64,000 bases of DNA from Rhizobiales bacterium GAS188 (GCA_900104855.1 FNSS01000001.1:6705001-6769000), one strand, 5' to 3'; shown: positions 53,165-63,281, numbered from the stretch's first letter. The notes: generated by a model not told the origin, from the sequence alone. A program made the numbers and translations.

Positions 53165-53779
53165 TCAGAGCTCGAAATCGGGGCTGAAGCGCTCGGTGCT
53201 GATCGGCTGATTGAATTCGACGGCAATGCCGCCATTGAAATGGCGCACAACGCGTGCCTCGCGACGCCCGATGGTGACACTGGTGCCGAGCGGGATCATC
53301 TCGCCGCAATCAAGCGCTGCGCCCGAGATGGAGCAATCGACCACGACGGTGGCTAGGCGACGCCCATCCTCGAAGGTGATGAAGCTCTTGGTGTTCATCA
53401 GCTCGATGCGCTCATGGCGACGATCTTCAGGGAGGCCGAAGGCTTGGCGATTGACCAGCCAGGTGAGCTGGGCGGCGAGCTTGTCCTGCTTGCGCTGGGG
53501 CGCCACGATCGTCATCGCGAAGCCGTTCTCGAGCTCGCGGACGATGATCCCTTCGATGCGCCCGATATGTTCGAGATAGACGATCACCCGCGATCCGATC
53601 TCGCCGATCACCGGGGCGACGAGGCCGACGCCTCCCGGGCTGATATCGATCGTCTGGCAAGGGAATTCGCGCCGGTCTTCCAGCATGTAGCGCCCGAGCA
53701 CCGACAATTTCACGCGCCGAAAACGCCTGCGCTCCTGAGGCACAGGCATAACGTGCTTGACCTGTTCAACGCTGATCAT
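53165..53779 (-). CDS. Protein with two PilZ domains
   Basis: 204 residues. Domain 1 (about 15-110): RRRFRRVKLSVLGRYML and TIDISPGGVGL, giving RxxxR and DxSxxG for c-di-GMP binding. Domain 2 (about 120-200): RRHERIEL and VDCSISGAALDCGE, a slightly changed version of the same motif. Tandem PilZ proteins act in motility or adhesion control. Convergent with the ParB-like gene. Confidence 0.85.
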   Translation of the reverse strand: MISVEQVKHVMPVPQERRRFRRVKLSVLGRYMLEDRREFPCQTIDISPGGVGLVAPVIGEIGSRVIVYLEHIGRIEGIIVRELENGFAMTIVAPQRKQDKLAAQLTWLVNRQAFGLPEDRRHERIELMNTKSFITFEDGRRLATVVVDCSISGAALDCGEMIPLGTSVTIGRREARVVRHFNGGIAVEFNQPISTERFSPDFEL

Positions 53780-53902
53780 GAGACGGCGGCGCCGAGCTTA
53801 GAATTTGAGATATCTTGCTTAACTTTTCTACAGCTGCGTCGATGAACAAATGATTGAGGGAAAAAGGACAGGTGGAAAAAACAAAGGCTGATCGTCGGGC
53901 GA

Positions 53903-54493
53903 TCAGGCCCTGCCGCCAGGTAGAACGACAAGATGCTCGCGTGCGACGCCTCGCCGCTCGATCTGCGGAGAGAAACGTCCGAACACGGCTTGCGGGCGCG
54001 GGTTGCGCTCGATCATGCGGATGGTCTTGGTGGTCAAGCTGACGACGCTGTCGATTCCGAACCAGGAGGGCAGGGCGGTGGCCGCGAAGGAGCCGATCGC
54101 CCCGCATTGGGCACCCGCATTCGGGCGCACCGGCAGGAGCAGCAATTCGGCGTCGAGCTCGCGGCCCTCGACCGTTTCTCCCGTGAGGCTCGCCACCAGG
54201 CCATGCATGCCCCCGGTGACTGCCCCAACCAGGCGCGATACCTCGGCGCGCTCGCGCTCGAGCCACAGATCGGGCAGGCGCTGGCCCTTCAGCTCATGGC
54301 CGAACAGGGCACAGATGCGCGTCCCGGCGAGCCTGATGCGGCCATCCTGCCAGGGATGCGCGTCGAGCATGAACACATCCGCGAGGAAGCCGCGCAGCTT
54401 CGCCGGGTCGATATCAGCCCTCGAAGGTGCCGCCCGCTCACCGCGCAGCTTGTCCCAATGGGCGAATAGCAGTCTTGTCGTCGTCAGTCTCAC
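53903..54493 (-). CDS. PAS_5-family protein
   Basis: 196 residues. FAHWDKLRGERAAPSRADID and IRLAGTRICALFGHELKG are the PAS_5 (PF07310) signature, a PAS-like family seen mainly in Alphaproteobacteria. GTG 54493 is chosen because GAGGGA precedes it by about 6 bp and the family begins right after; the longer frame to 54625 starts in unrelated sequence. It lies 123 bp before the PilZ gene on the same strand. Ligand unknown. Confidence 0.8.
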   Translation of the reverse strand: MRLTTTRLLFAHWDKLRGERAAPSRADIDPAKLRGFLADVFMLDAHPWQDGRIRLAGTRICALFGHELKGQRLPDLWLERERAEVSRLVGAVTGGMHGLVASLTGETVEGRELDAELLLLPVRPNAGAQCGAIGSFAATALPSWFGIDSVVSLTTKTIRMIERNPRPQAVFGRFSPQIERRGVAREHLVVLPGGRA

Positions 54494-54615
54494 GCTCGTC
54501 CCTCGCGCTCCGAGCGGGTTGGCCCGCCCTGTTAACGTCTCGTTAGGGAACGTCTTCGTGTCCTCGCGACACGTCCTGTCCCCAAAGCCCGCCTGTGAGC
54601 ACTCAGGCAGCAGCG

Positions 54616-54654
54616 GACGTGCCAAGTGGACGTACCAAGTGGACGTACCAAGTG
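54616..54654. repeat. 13-bp tandem array, 3 copies
   Basis: GACGTGCCAAGTG, GACGTACCAAGTG, GACGTACCAAGTG followed by GGCGTGCG. Located about 120 bp upstream of the PAS_5 start. Confidence 0.85.
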
Positions 54655-54739
54655 GGCGTGCGTGCGAACTGGCTTCCGCTCGGGGAGCATCGCATGGGGC
54701 GCGACGAGCGCGCGCCGCGAATTAGGGTTAACCCACAGC

Positions 54740-54914
54740 TTCAATTGCGTTGTGCACCGTTATTGCGCATTGTTCGGACATCGACTTCGCCCTCGCGGCC
54801 GGCTCCGTCGAAGAGGGCGCAACACTGGGATCCGGGAGTTTTCGCTAGAGTTGGCGAATGATTCGCTTCTCGCAACTCCTTTGCTTCCAGGGCCCTTCGG
54901 GGCCCTTTTTTTGT
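54740..54914 (+). ncRNA. Candidate small RNA ending at a UUCG terminator
   Basis: A textbook terminator has no gene in front of it. Directly upstream, GGAGTT (about 54835-54840) and AACTCC (54874-54879) can pair around GCGAAT/ATTCGC, giving a long hairpin; CTCCT lies between it and the terminator. The 5' end is a guess, as I cannot assign a promoter. It could also be an attenuated leader of the rhomboid gene. No known RNA family recognised. Confidence 0.4.
54889..54914 (+). terminator. Rho-independent terminator with UUCG loop
   Basis: AGGGCCC (54889-54895), TTCG, GGGCCCT (54900-54906), then seven T residues. A perfect 7-bp GC-rich stem with the most stable tetraloop class. Confidence 0.92.
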
Positions 54915-55059
54915 GCCGAGGCTGCCGTGGCGCGCGCGCAGCGACGCCGCAAGTCAGGTCGCCCGCTCGGACAAACGGTCGGTGGCGTCGATGTCGATTT
55001 CGCTCGGAAATGCTTTCGGTATAGAGGCTTCAGCCCGTGATTTGGCTGAAGGAGCTTCC

Positions 55060-55830
55060 GTGACGCGCGCTCGCGAACCCATCTTCAACGTTCCAGCCGT
55101 GGTGCTGGCGCTGGCGGCGATACTTGCGGCCATCCATATCGGGCAAAGCTTCCTGTCCGAGGAGACCAAGAACGCTTGGCTTGTCGACTTCGCCTTCGTG
55201 CCGGCGCGTGAGATCTCCTGGTTCGGGTTCGATGTCCTCAAGGGGATCGTCGATCGGGGGCCGACGGGGCTCGATGAGAACGCCATCGACCAATATCAGC
55301 TCGCCCGCTATCTGCTGGCGCAGGACGGAGCCCATCCCTGGACGCTGCTCACCTATGCGGGCCTGCATGAGGGCTGGTTGCATCTCGGGCTCAACGTCGT
55401 CGTGCTCGCGGCGCTCGGCACTCCGGTGGCGCGCCGCTTCAGGGCGCCGCGCTTTCTCGCTCTCGTCGCGGCGGGCGCCATAGCCGGGGCCTTGATGCAT
55501 CTTGCGGTCCATCCCGAAGGCGTGGCGCCGTTGATCGGCGCCTCCGCTTCGGTATCGGCCTGCATGGGGGCGGCAGCGCGCTTCGTCTTCGATCCGATAG
55601 CGCGCCTCGGCGGAGGCGCGCCGTCGCTTGGCGCCTCGTTGCGCAATCGCACCGTGATCACCTTCACGCTCGGCTGGTTCTTCGCCAATGCCATCTCGGG
55701 GCTCGGTGCCAATCCGAGCGTGCTGGCCAACGCTTCGATCGCCTGGGAAGCCCACATTGGCGGCTTCCTCCTGGGCTTCCTGGCTTTCGCGCTGTTCGAC
55801 CCGGTGAGGCGTCACACGCAGACGCCCTGA
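55060..55830 (+). CDS. Rhomboid-family intramembrane serine protease
   Basis: 256 residues, six to seven membrane helices. Family features: HPWTLLTYAGLHEGWLHLGLN (HxxxN region), the serine in PLIGASASVSACMGAA, and the catalytic His in WEAHIGGFLLG. The usual GxSG reads GASA here; the Ser and His dyad are kept. GTG 55060 has AAGGAG 6 bp before it; the frame is open back to 54913 inside the terminator. Substrate unknown. Confidence 0.85.
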   Translation: MTRAREPIFNVPAVVLALAAILAAIHIGQSFLSEETKNAWLVDFAFVPAREISWFGFDVLKGIVDRGPTGLDENAIDQYQLARYLLAQDGAHPWTLLTYAGLHEGWLHLGLNVVVLAALGTPVARRFRAPRFLALVAAGAIAGALMHLAVHPEGVAPLIGASASVSACMGAAARFVFDPIARLGGGAPSLGASLRNRTVITFTLGWFFANAISGLGANPSVLANASIAWEAHIGGFLLGFLAFALFDPVRRHTQTP

Positions 55831-55985
55831 GCGCAGAGCGGAGAGTTGGGCCGCAGCGTATTGTCAAAGTACCGGCCCTGCTCCACATTGACTTGATATG
55901 CCAAGGACGGCGGCCTCCGGCCCGGTCATGGTGGATAGGGCCTCACGGGCGGCGTCCGCGGACTTCGTCAAGGGAGGTTTACGTC

Positions 55986-56417
55986 ATGCATGTCGCGGGC
56001 ATTCTCAACGACAAGGGCCACGGGGTCGTCACGATGGGCCCGCGCTCGACGGTCAAGGAAGCGGTCGCCCTGATGGCGCAGAAAAGGATCGGCGCCGTCG
56101 TGGTCGCGGGCGTCGAGCGGCGCGCGCTTGGAATCTTCTCGGAGCGCGATGTGGTGCGCGTCCTGGCCGAGAAGGGGCCCGAAGGCCTGGCCGACGAATT
56201 GTCACGCCACATGACCTCGCCAGTCCTCACCTGCACGCCTCAGACTTCGATCGACGAGATCATGCATTTGATGACCAGCAAGAAATTCCGCCACGTGCCG
56301 GTGGTCGAGAACGACGCTCTTACCGGCCTCGTATCGATCGGGGACGTGGTGAAGTTCCGCCTGGCGGAGATCGAAACCGAGCACAAGGCGATGCGCGACT
56401 ATATCGCGAGCGCCTAA
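55986..56417 (+). CDS. CBS-domain protein
   Basis: 143 residues, essentially two CBS domains: VAGILNDKGHGVVTMGPRST, FSERDVVRVLAEKG, and HMTSPVLTCTPQTSIDEIMH, LVSIGDVVKFRLAEIE. Probably a nucleotide-sensing module. ATG 55986 has AGGGAGG 9 bp upstream, which excludes the longer frame. Convergent with the patatin gene, a pairing often seen in this order. Confidence 0.88.
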   Translation: MHVAGILNDKGHGVVTMGPRSTVKEAVALMAQKRIGAVVVAGVERRALGIFSERDVVRVLAEKGPEGLADELSRHMTSPVLTCTPQTSIDEIMHLMTSKKFRHVPVVENDALTGLVSIGDVVKFRLAEIETEHKAMRDYIASA

Positions 56418-56508
56418 ATCCGGGGTTGGATGAAAGTCCATTCGCTCCTGACCGGGGAGCGATCCTGACGGATCGCCGCCGGCGCAACCGTTGCGCAGAG
56501 CGGGAGCG

Positions 56509-57648
56509 TCAGCCCATGCGCTGGCGGGCCAGGAAGCTTCTCTGCGCGATATCCATGATCTCGCGGATCTGGGGCAGCACACGCACCGTCGCTTCGCGTC
56601 CCGCGGCGATCGCCTCGGCGGCGCGGTGGAAATCGAACAGGCCGACTTCGCCGAGCTGCGGTGAAGCCAGCACATCGGGGGGATCGCCGGCGAGGCGAGC
56701 CCGCGTGATGCGATCCTGGGTGATGTTGAAGGCGTCGATCATCACCTGCGCGAAGCCCGGTGTTCCGCGCCGGCGCCGGAACAGGTCCCGCATCCGCGAG
56801 GCCGCCTGCCGGACTGGAGACAGGAAGCCGCGCTCCGGATGCGCCGTCGCATCGAGCATGGGGGCTGGCTCGGCGTCGCCGCCGAAATCCTGGATCACGG
56901 TGCCGCGGCCATAGCCCGCTCCGCTGAGATTGACCGCGACCACCACCTCGGCGCCCAGCGCGCGCGCTGCCGTCACCGGCACGGGATTGACGAGCGCGCC
57001 GTCCATCAACCAGCGCCCGCCGACGCGACGCGGGTCGAAGATGCCGGGCAAAGCGTAGGAGGCGCGCAGCGCCTCGGAAAGCGCGCCGCGGGTCAGCCAG
57101 ATCTCGTGCCCGGTATTGAATTCGGTGGCGATCGCGGCGAAACGCAAGGGCAGTTTCTCGATGGTCCAGCCCTCGAGATTCTCGGTGAGGCGCCGCCCGA
57201 GACGGTCGCCCGAAATGAGCCCCGATCCGACATGCACGTCGAGCAGCGCCAGGACGCGGGCCGGCGTCAGTTGCAGCGCGAATTCGCTGAGGTCATCGAG
57301 CTTGCCCGCGGCGTAGCAGCCGCCCACCACTGCGCCGATCGAGGTGCCGACGACGATCTGGGGCCGGATACCGGCCTCCTCCAGGGCGCGCAGCACGCCG
57401 ATATGGGCCCAGCCGCGCGCTGCGCCCCCGCCAAGCGCCAAGCCGAGCTTGATGCCGCGGCCCTGTAGATGCGGTGGCGTCGCGATATGTTGGGGCGGAT
57501 CGACGATAAGAGGCGCGTTGAAACTCTGAAACATCGACTCACCCTCCCGCTCGGAAGGCGACTGTGCCGGCGCGCCCTCTTCACGCGCCTGAGCCTTTTC
57601 GGCCGGCGTAGCCCCATCTCCCGACGAGTGTGTGATCTTACGCGCCAC
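56509..57648 (-). CDS. Patatin-like phospholipase
   Basis: 379 residues. Oxyanion loop LALGGGAARGWAHIGVLRAL, nucleophile GTSIGAVVGG, and the catalytic Asp in WLMDGALVNPVP form the Ser-Asp dyad of patatin/RssA proteins. An N-terminal 60-residue polar extension and a C-terminal helical part (VRVLPQIREIMDIAQRSF) surround the domain. It lies 3 bp from hisI on the same strand, so co-transcribed. Confidence 0.9.
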   Translation of the reverse strand: MARKITHSSGDGATPAEKAQAREEGAPAQSPSEREGESMFQSFNAPLIVDPPQHIATPPHLQGRGIKLGLALGGGAARGWAHIGVLRALEEAGIRPQIVVGTSIGAVVGGCYAAGKLDDLSEFALQLTPARVLALLDVHVGSGLISGDRLGRRLTENLEGWTIEKLPLRFAAIATEFNTGHEIWLTRGALSEALRASYALPGIFDPRRVGGRWLMDGALVNPVPVTAARALGAEVVVAVNLSGAGYGRGTVIQDFGGDAEPAPMLDATAHPERGFLSPVRQAASRMRDLFRRRRGTPGFAQVMIDAFNITQDRITRARLAGDPPDVLASPQLGEVGLFDFHRAAEAIAAGREATVRVLPQIREIMDIAQRSFLARQRMG

Positions 57649-57651
57649 CGG

Positions 57652-58041
57652 TTAATCGATCATGCTCAATGCCGGCGCGGCGCTCTCCGCCCTGTCGCCG
57701 AGTTCCACCTTGCGATAGAAGCAGGAGCGGCGCCCGGTATGGCAGGCCCCGCCATCTCCGCCGACCTCGACCTTGATGAGCAAGGCGTCCTGGTCGCAAT
57801 CGATGCGCATTTCCACGATGGTTTGCGTCTGGCCGCTGGTCGCGCCCTTGCGCCACAATTCGCGTCGCGAGCGTGACCAATACCAGGCCTGCCGCGTTTC
57901 GATCGAGCGCTGCAATGCCTCGACGTTCATATGGGCGAGCATCAAGACCTCGCCGCTCCCGGCATCCACGGTCACGCAGGTGACGAGGCCGGCCGCGTCG
58001 AAACTGGGGGCGAGAGCGAGGCCGTCTTCCTTAGGATCCAT
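57652..58041 (-). CDS. hisI: Phosphoribosyl-AMP cyclohydrolase
   Basis: 129 residues; third step of histidine synthesis. Metal and catalytic motifs: [44 protein letters not shown] (Asp cluster for Mg) and [12 protein letters not shown] (zinc cysteines). ATG 58041 (MDPKEDG) is taken; the frame is open to 58218 inside rnd. Monofunctional, without the HisE domain. Confidence 0.94.
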   Translation of the reverse strand: MDPKEDGLALAPSFDAAGLVTCVTVDAGSGEVLMLAHMNVEALQRSIETRQAWYWSRSRRELWRKGATSGQTQTIVEMRIDCDQDALLIKVEVGGDGGACHTGRRSCFYRKVELGDRAESAAPALSMID

Positions 58042-58055
58042 TCTCAACCCAGTCT

Positions 58056-59291
58056 TCACGCGACCCGTGCTTGGCGGGGCGGGGTCTCCGACGCTCTGGC
58101 GCTTGCCGCGTCCTCCGCATCCAGAGAGATGATTTTGGGTTCTCCGCCCTCGAGCGCAAGGGCGACCCGGCCAGCAATGGCTGCGAGCGCGAGATTGCCG
58201 AAGATCTCGCCGCGCCACCCGCTGAGCGCCGCGATCGGCTCCTCGTCGCCTTCGGCGATGGCTTCGAGATCCGCCACAGTTGCGATGATTTTTGAAGCAA
58301 CATCAGTCTGTTGGGAGACGATTTTCAACAAGACTTTGAGGAACTCAACGGTTGAATCATGGCGCGGCGAGCGGCCGCGACGGTCGAGCCGCGGCAGGGC
58401 TTTCGGGTCGATAGCGAGCCCGCGTTCGACAGAGGCGAGCAGTGCCTGGCCGGCGCGCGAGCGTTCGAGCCCCTGGCTGACCGAGCGCAGCCGGCTCAGC
58501 GCCTCGAGGTTTTGCGGGCGCGCCTGGACCACCTCCATGAGGGCATCGTCGCGCAGGATGCGCTGGCGAGGCACGTCGCGCTTTTGCGCCTCGCGTTCGC
58601 GCCAGGCGGCCACCTCGATGAGCACGCCGAGATCGCGCTGCTTCTTCAGGCGCCCGCCCAGGCGCTGCCAGGCATCCTCCGGCTTGGTTTCGTATGTCGA
58701 CGAGGCTTCGAGAATCGCCATGTCCTCGGTGAGCCAGCTCTTGCGGCCGCTGGCGGCGAGCTGGCCGGCGAGCGCCTCATAGACGGCGCGCAGATGCGTG
58801 ACATCTGCTTGCGCATAGCTGAGTTGTGCCTCGCTCAACGGACGCCGAGACCAGTCGGTGAAGCGCTGCGTCTTGTCGATCTTGGCCTTGCCGAGATCAT
58901 TTGCGAGCTGCTCATAGCCGACCTGGTCGCCATAGCCGCAGACCATGGCGGCGACCTGCGTGTCGAAGAGGGGCTTTGGGATCGTCTGGGCCATATGCCA
59001 GAAGATCTCGATGTCCTGGCGCGCAGCGTGGAACACTTTCACGATTCGCTCATCGCGCAGCAAGGCAAAGAAGGGTTCGAGATCGAGATCGGCAGCCAAG
59101 GGGTCGATTATCAGCGCTTCATCGGTCGATGCGACCTGGATGAGGCAAAGCTTCGGATAATAGGTCGTTTCCCGCATGAATTCGGTATCGACCGTGACAT
59201 AGGAGTGCCGCGCCAGGCGATCGCAGGCGAGGGCGAGCTCGGCGGTTGTCGTAACGACGTGCAAGGATGGGGTTGAGGGTTGGGAGGTCAT
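58056..59291 (-). CDS. rnd: Ribonuclease D
   Basis: 411 residues; 3'-5' exonuclease for tRNA maturation. DEDD residues: [38 protein letters not shown]. An HRDC domain follows (about 210-290) before a long C-terminal region. ATG 59291 ([10 protein letters not shown]) is chosen; the longer frame to 59459 is unlike the family. 14 bp before hisI, so part of an rnd-hisI-patatin transcript. Confidence 0.93.
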   Translation of the reverse strand: MTSQPSTPSLHVVTTTAELALACDRLARHSYVTVDTEFMRETTYYPKLCLIQVASTDEALIIDPLAADLDLEPFFALLRDERIVKVFHAARQDIEIFWHMAQTIPKPLFDTQVAAMVCGYGDQVGYEQLANDLGKAKIDKTQRFTDWSRRPLSEAQLSYAQADVTHLRAVYEALAGQLAASGRKSWLTEDMAILEASSTYETKPEDAWQRLGGRLKKQRDLGVLIEVAAWREREAQKRDVPRQRILRDDALMEVVQARPQNLEALSRLRSVSQGLERSRAGQALLASVERGLAIDPKALPRLDRRGRSPRHDSTVEFLKVLLKIVSQQTDVASKIIATVADLEAIAEGDEEPIAALSGWRGEIFGNLALAAIAGRVALALEGGEPKIISLDAEDAASARASETPPRQARVA

Positions 59292-59886
59292 GGGCCGTGC
59301 TGTAGCGCGAAAGACGGCTCTTGTCGCGGGCGACGACAGGCCGCAGGGTAAAATTGAGGCGGTCTGATTCCTACCGGAACGGCGCTTTTGCCAGGCTCCG
59401 CCGGCATGGCAAGGCTCGCATCTGAGGATGGAATAATGGATCACGGGGATGGGCGACATCGCGGGCCATTTGCCCGGCTCATATCTTAATGTGTAAGATC
59501 ATAGTATCGATATAATATATTGTATTATAAGAAGAAATAGTTCGTTTCTGAGAATCCCAGCTCACCGCAAATTTGGAGCGCCGGCCAGTCTGCCCCCCGT
59601 AACATGTGCGGGGACTGCCATGACGAGTTGAGGTTTGGCAAAACGACTCGTCGCATGGATTGCCGCGCCGCCTGCCACGACTTTTCCCCCTCATGTCTCT
59701 TTTGGAAGCGCCGCGCTGTTTTTGGCCTGTATTATCAGCCGCCGCTTGCTGAGGCCGCCGCCCCGGACTTTGTCCGTCTGACGCGACCGAGCCGAATATT
59801 TGGTTTGCCGGATCGGCGCCGTGATGGCAGAGAGTGCGCCCTTCGCGCCTGCGCGATTTATTGCACCCTTGCCCTTGGACTATCCG
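59292..59886. other. 595-bp divergent region rnd / aspS with an AT-rich island
   Basis: Around 59481-59545 the sequence is strongly AT-rich for this genome, with a TATAAT at 59511-59516 and several overlapping TATA-like steps. No matching -35 is clear in either direction. The rest is featureless; frames crossing it are shadows. Confidence 0.5.
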
Positions 59887-61662
59887 ATGCACCGTTACCG
59901 CTCCCACACTTGCGGCGCGCTCCGCAAGGAGCATGCCGGCGAAACCGTCCGCATTTCTGGCTGGTGCCACCGCATCCGCGACCATGGCGGCTTGCTGTTC
60001 ATCGATCTGCGCGATCATTACGGGCTGACGCAGGTGGTGGCCGATCCCGATTCGCCCGCTTTCAAGGCGGCCGAGGTGCTGCGCTCCGAATGGGTGGTGC
60101 GCATCGATGGCCAGGTGCGCCACCGGCCCGAGGGCACGCTCAACGCCGAGCTTCCGACCGGTGCCGTCGAGGTGTTCGCCACCGAGATCGAGGTGCTGGG
60201 TCCTGCGGCGGAATTGCCGTTGCCGGTGTTCGGAGAGGCCGAATATCCCGAGGAGATCCGGCTCAAATACCGGTTCCTGGATCTGCGCCGCGAGAAGCTG
60301 CACGGCAACATCATGAAGCGCGGCAGAATCGTCGATTCGATCCGCCGGCGCATGAAGGAAGGCGGCTTCTTCGAATTCCAGACGCCGATCCTGACCGCCT
60401 CGAGCCCCGAGGGAGCGCGCGACTATCTGGTGCCTTCGCGCATCCATCCCGGCAAATTCTACGCGCTGCCGCAGGCGCCCCAGCAATACAAGCAATTGCT
60501 GATGATGGCGGGCTTCGACCGCTATTTTCAGATCGCCCCCTGCTTCCGCGACGAGGATCCGCGCGCCGACCGGCTGCCCGGCGAGTTCTATCAGCTCGAT
60601 GTCGAGATGAGCTTCGTCACGCAAGACGATGTCTTCGCCGCGCTCGAGCCGGTGATCCGCGGCGTCTTCGAAGAGTTCGGCGACGGCAAGAAGGTGACGC
60701 CGAGCTTCCCGCGCATCCCCTATGCCGAGGCGATCCGCAAATACGGCTCCGACAAGCCCGATCTGCGCAACCCGATCGAGATGCAGGATGTCTCCGACAT
60801 TTTCCGCGACTCCGGCTTCAAGGTGTTCGCGCGCATTCTCGACAGCGATCCGAAGGCGCAAATCTGGGCCATCCCGGCGCCGACGGGCGGCTCGCGCGCC
60901 TTCTGCGACCGCATGAATTCCTGGGCGCAAGGGGAGGGGCAGCCGGGGCTCGGCTACATCTTCTGGCGCGATGACGGGCTGGGCTCGGGGCCGATCGCCA
61001 ACAATATCGGTCCGGAGCGCACCGAGGCGTTGCGCGACAAGCTCGGGCTCAAGGCTGGCGATGCCGCCTTCTTCGTAGCGGGCGATCCGGCGAAGTTCTC
61101 GCGCTTTGCCGGCAACGCAAGGCTGCGGCTCGGCACCGAGCTGAAGCTCGTCGATGAGGACCTGTTCGCGCTCGCCTGGATCGTCGATTTCCCGATGTAT
61201 GAGTGGAACGAGGAGGAGAAGAAGGTCGAGTTCTCGCACAACCCCTTCTCCATGCCGCAAGGCGGGCTCGAAGCGCTGCAGACGCAGGAGCCGCTCTCCA
61301 TCAAGGCGTTCCAATACGACATCGCCTGCAACGGCTATGAGATCGCCTCGGGCGGCATCCGCAACCATCGCCCCGAGGCCATGGTGAAGGCCTTCAACAT
61401 CGCCGGCTATGGCGAGAACACGGTGATGGAGCGGTTCGGCGGCATGTACCGCGCCTTCCAATATGGGGCGCCGCCGCATGGCGGCATGGCGGCCGGCATC
61501 GACCGCATCGTCATGCTGTTGTGTGGAGAGCACAATCTGCGCGAGGTCGCGCTCTTCCCGATGAACCAGCGCGCCGAGGATCTAATGATGGGCGCGCCTT
61601 CCGAGGCGACGGCGCAGCAATTGCGCGAGCTGCATCTGAGGCTGAACCTGCCGCAGAAATAG
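59887..61662 (+). CDS. aspS: Aspartyl-tRNA synthetase
   Basis: 591 residues. An OB anticodon-binding domain (1-110: [20 protein letters not shown]) is followed by the class II core: motif 2 ending [19 protein letters not shown], the GAD insertion, and motif 3 [17 protein letters not shown]. Length is that of bacterial AspRS, and in this class the enzyme is often non-discriminating. ATG 59887 ([10 protein letters not shown]) is chosen; upstream ATGs at 59800 and 59824 add unrelated residues. Confidence 0.97.
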   Translation: MHRYRSHTCGALRKEHAGETVRISGWCHRIRDHGGLLFIDLRDHYGLTQVVADPDSPAFKAAEVLRSEWVVRIDGQVRHRPEGTLNAELPTGAVEVFATEIEVLGPAAELPLPVFGEAEYPEEIRLKYRFLDLRREKLHGNIMKRGRIVDSIRRRMKEGGFFEFQTPILTASSPEGARDYLVPSRIHPGKFYALPQAPQQYKQLLMMAGFDRYFQIAPCFRDEDPRADRLPGEFYQLDVEMSFVTQDDVFAALEPVIRGVFEEFGDGKKVTPSFPRIPYAEAIRKYGSDKPDLRNPIEMQDVSDIFRDSGFKVFARILDSDPKAQIWAIPAPTGGSRAFCDRMNSWAQGEGQPGLGYIFWRDDGLGSGPIANNIGPERTEALRDKLGLKAGDAAFFVAGDPAKFSRFAGNARLRLGTELKLVDEDLFALAWIVDFPMYEWNEEEKKVEFSHNPFSMPQGGLEALQTQEPLSIKAFQYDIACNGYEIASGGIRNHRPEAMVKAFNIAGYGENTVMERFGGMYRAFQYGAPPHGGMAAGIDRIVMLLCGEHNLREVALFPMNQRAEDLMMGAPSEATAQQLRELHLRLNLPQK

Positions 61663-61717
61663 GGCGCAGGCTGGATCGCGGAGAGCGGAACTGTCCTCAC
61701 CTACCGACCGCCCCTCC

Positions 61718-62590
61718 GTGATCGCCGTCATCGTCGCGCATGACAGCGCGGCGATCCTGCCTTCATGCCTCGCGGCGCTCGCCCGTGAGGGGGGCAAGGC
61801 GATCGTCGTCGACAATGCGAGCAGCGACAAAACCGCGGAGATCGCGGCTGAGGCTGGCGCGCAACTGATCCATAACGCCCGCAATGAGGGTTATGGCCGG
61901 GCGATGAATATCGGCATGCGGGCCGCGACCTCGAAGTTCTGCCTGCTGCTCAATCCCGATGTTGCGATTGCGGAAGGCAGCGTCGGCGAACTGCTTCGGG
62001 CCGCGCAGGTCTATCCGGAAGCCGGCATGCTGGCTCCGCGTCTCATCGAGCCGGATGGGCGCTTGTTCTTCCAACCCCGCTCGCTGCTCTCGCCCTATCT
62101 GCGCAATGAGGCCGGCAGGCCCTGCAACCCTGAAGGCGATTGCTGCTCGCCTTTTCTCTCAGGCGCCTGTCTCCTGGTGGAGCGCGATCTCGTGCTGTCG
62201 CTCGGCGGCTTCGACGAGGAGATCTTCCTGTTCTACGAGGATGACGATCTGTGCCGCCGGATGATCGAGGCCGGTCATCCGCTCGTGCATGTGCATGCGG
62301 CCCTGGCGCGTCATGAGCGGGGAGGCTCCACGGCCCGCCGGCGCGGCAGCATCTTCGCAGCGCGCTGGCACCTTGCCTGGTCGGCCGGCCATGTGGCCCG
62401 CAAATACAAGCTCGCAGACCCGTCCTGGCGGACGCTCATCGTCAACGCGCTGAAATTCTGCGGAGCGGCGCTGCTCTTCGATCGCGGGCGCATGGAACGC
62501 TATGGCGGCTCGGCGGCCGGGGCCTGTGCCTGGCTCCGCGGCAAAAATGCGCTCGAGCGCGAGGGGCTTGCCCGGGAGCCTGGAGCTTGA
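61718..62590 (+). CDS. Family 2 glycosyltransferase
   Basis: 290 residues. GT-A fold: IVVDNASSDKTAEIAAEAGA, NEGYGRAMNIGM, LLLNPDVAIAEGS (metal/DxD region), and late GFDEEIFLFYEDDDLCRRM, like rhamnosyl- or WcaA-type transferases. GTG start at 61718. Followed by a methyltransferase; the pair may decorate a surface polysaccharide. That role is inference. Confidence 0.88.
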   Translation: MIAVIVAHDSAAILPSCLAALAREGGKAIVVDNASSDKTAEIAAEAGAQLIHNARNEGYGRAMNIGMRAATSKFCLLLNPDVAIAEGSVGELLRAAQVYPEAGMLAPRLIEPDGRLFFQPRSLLSPYLRNEAGRPCNPEGDCCSPFLSGACLLVERDLVLSLGGFDEEIFLFYEDDDLCRRMIEAGHPLVHVHAALARHERGGSTARRRGSIFAARWHLAWSAGHVARKYKLADPSWRTLIVNALKFCGAALLFDRGRMERYGGSAAGACAWLRGKNALEREGLAREPGA

Positions 62591-62642
62591 GCCCATCCGC
62601 CAGGCGATTCCACTTCGCGCGCATCACACGCTAAACAGCGCC

Positions 62643-63281
62643 ATGACCAATCGCTATTTCGACACTGCGCGGCGCGAGATCCTGCCATTCCTCCCCGCGA
62701 GGCTCGGCCATATGCTCGATCTCGGCTGCGGAACCGGTGCCACGGTCGCGCTCGTCCGCCAGGTGAGGACGGTCGACTGGGCAGGCGGCGTCGAGCTCGA
62801 TCCGCAATCGGCGCAGTCGGCGGCCACCATCTGCGACCGCGTCTGGGTCGGCGACGCGAACAGCCAGCCCTTCGATCGTGAGATCAATCCCTCTTCGCTC
62901 GATCTCGTCTTATGCCTCGACGTGCTGGAGCATCTCGTCGATCCCTGGGCGATGATCCGGCGGCTCTCGCCGCTGCTCGCGCCGGGCGGCAGGCTGATCC
63001 TCTCCGTCCCCAATATCCGCAACTGGAAATTCCTGTGGCGGCTCACGACAAGCGGCGACTTCCACTATCGCGATGCCGGCCTCCTCGACCGGACGCATTT
63101 GCGCTTCTTCGTGCGCTCGACCGCCATCGAGCTTGCGACCGCAGCCGGGTTGCGCCTCGTCTCGGCCGCCAACGCGCAACCTTTCGTCTTTCCGGATGCG
63201 CGCTTCCTGTTGAGCAAGGCAAGCGGCGGACGGCTCGACGAGCTGACCGCCAAGCAATGGCTGGTGGTGGCCGAGCGTTGA
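62643..63281 (+). CDS. Class I SAM-dependent methyltransferase
   Basis: 212 residues. SAM motif I MLDLGCGTGATVALV, acidic motif GGVELDPQSA, and post-motifs LDLVLCLDVLEHLVDPW and LSVPNIRN. The length and HLRFFVRSTA segment fit small polysaccharide or lipid methyltransferases (Methyltransf_23). ATG 62643 is chosen. 52 bp after the glycosyltransferase. Confidence 0.87.
   Translation: MTNRYFDTARREILPFLPARLGHMLDLGCGTGATVALVRQVRTVDWAGGVELDPQSAQSAATICDRVWVGDANSQPFDREINPSSLDLVLCLDVLEHLVDPWAMIRRLSPLLAPGGRLILSVPNIRNWKFLWRLTTSGDFHYRDAGLLDRTHLRFFVRSTAIELATAAGLRLVSAANAQPFVFPDARFLLSKASGGRLDELTAKQWLVVAER

Larger units (their letters stand above)
54494..55059. other. 566-bp divergent gap with tandem repeat and orphan terminator
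   Basis: Between the PAS_5 gene (leftward) and the rhomboid gene (rightward). It contains a 13-bp array at 54616-54654 and a strong rightward terminator at 54889-54914. From about 54740 to 54888 the plus strand is gene-free yet able to fold (see candidate RNA). Confidence 0.6.

Noticed and set aside
59479-61533. 684-codon reverse-strand frame opposite aspS
   Set aside because: Shadow of aspS; no domain and begins in the AT-rich promoter region.
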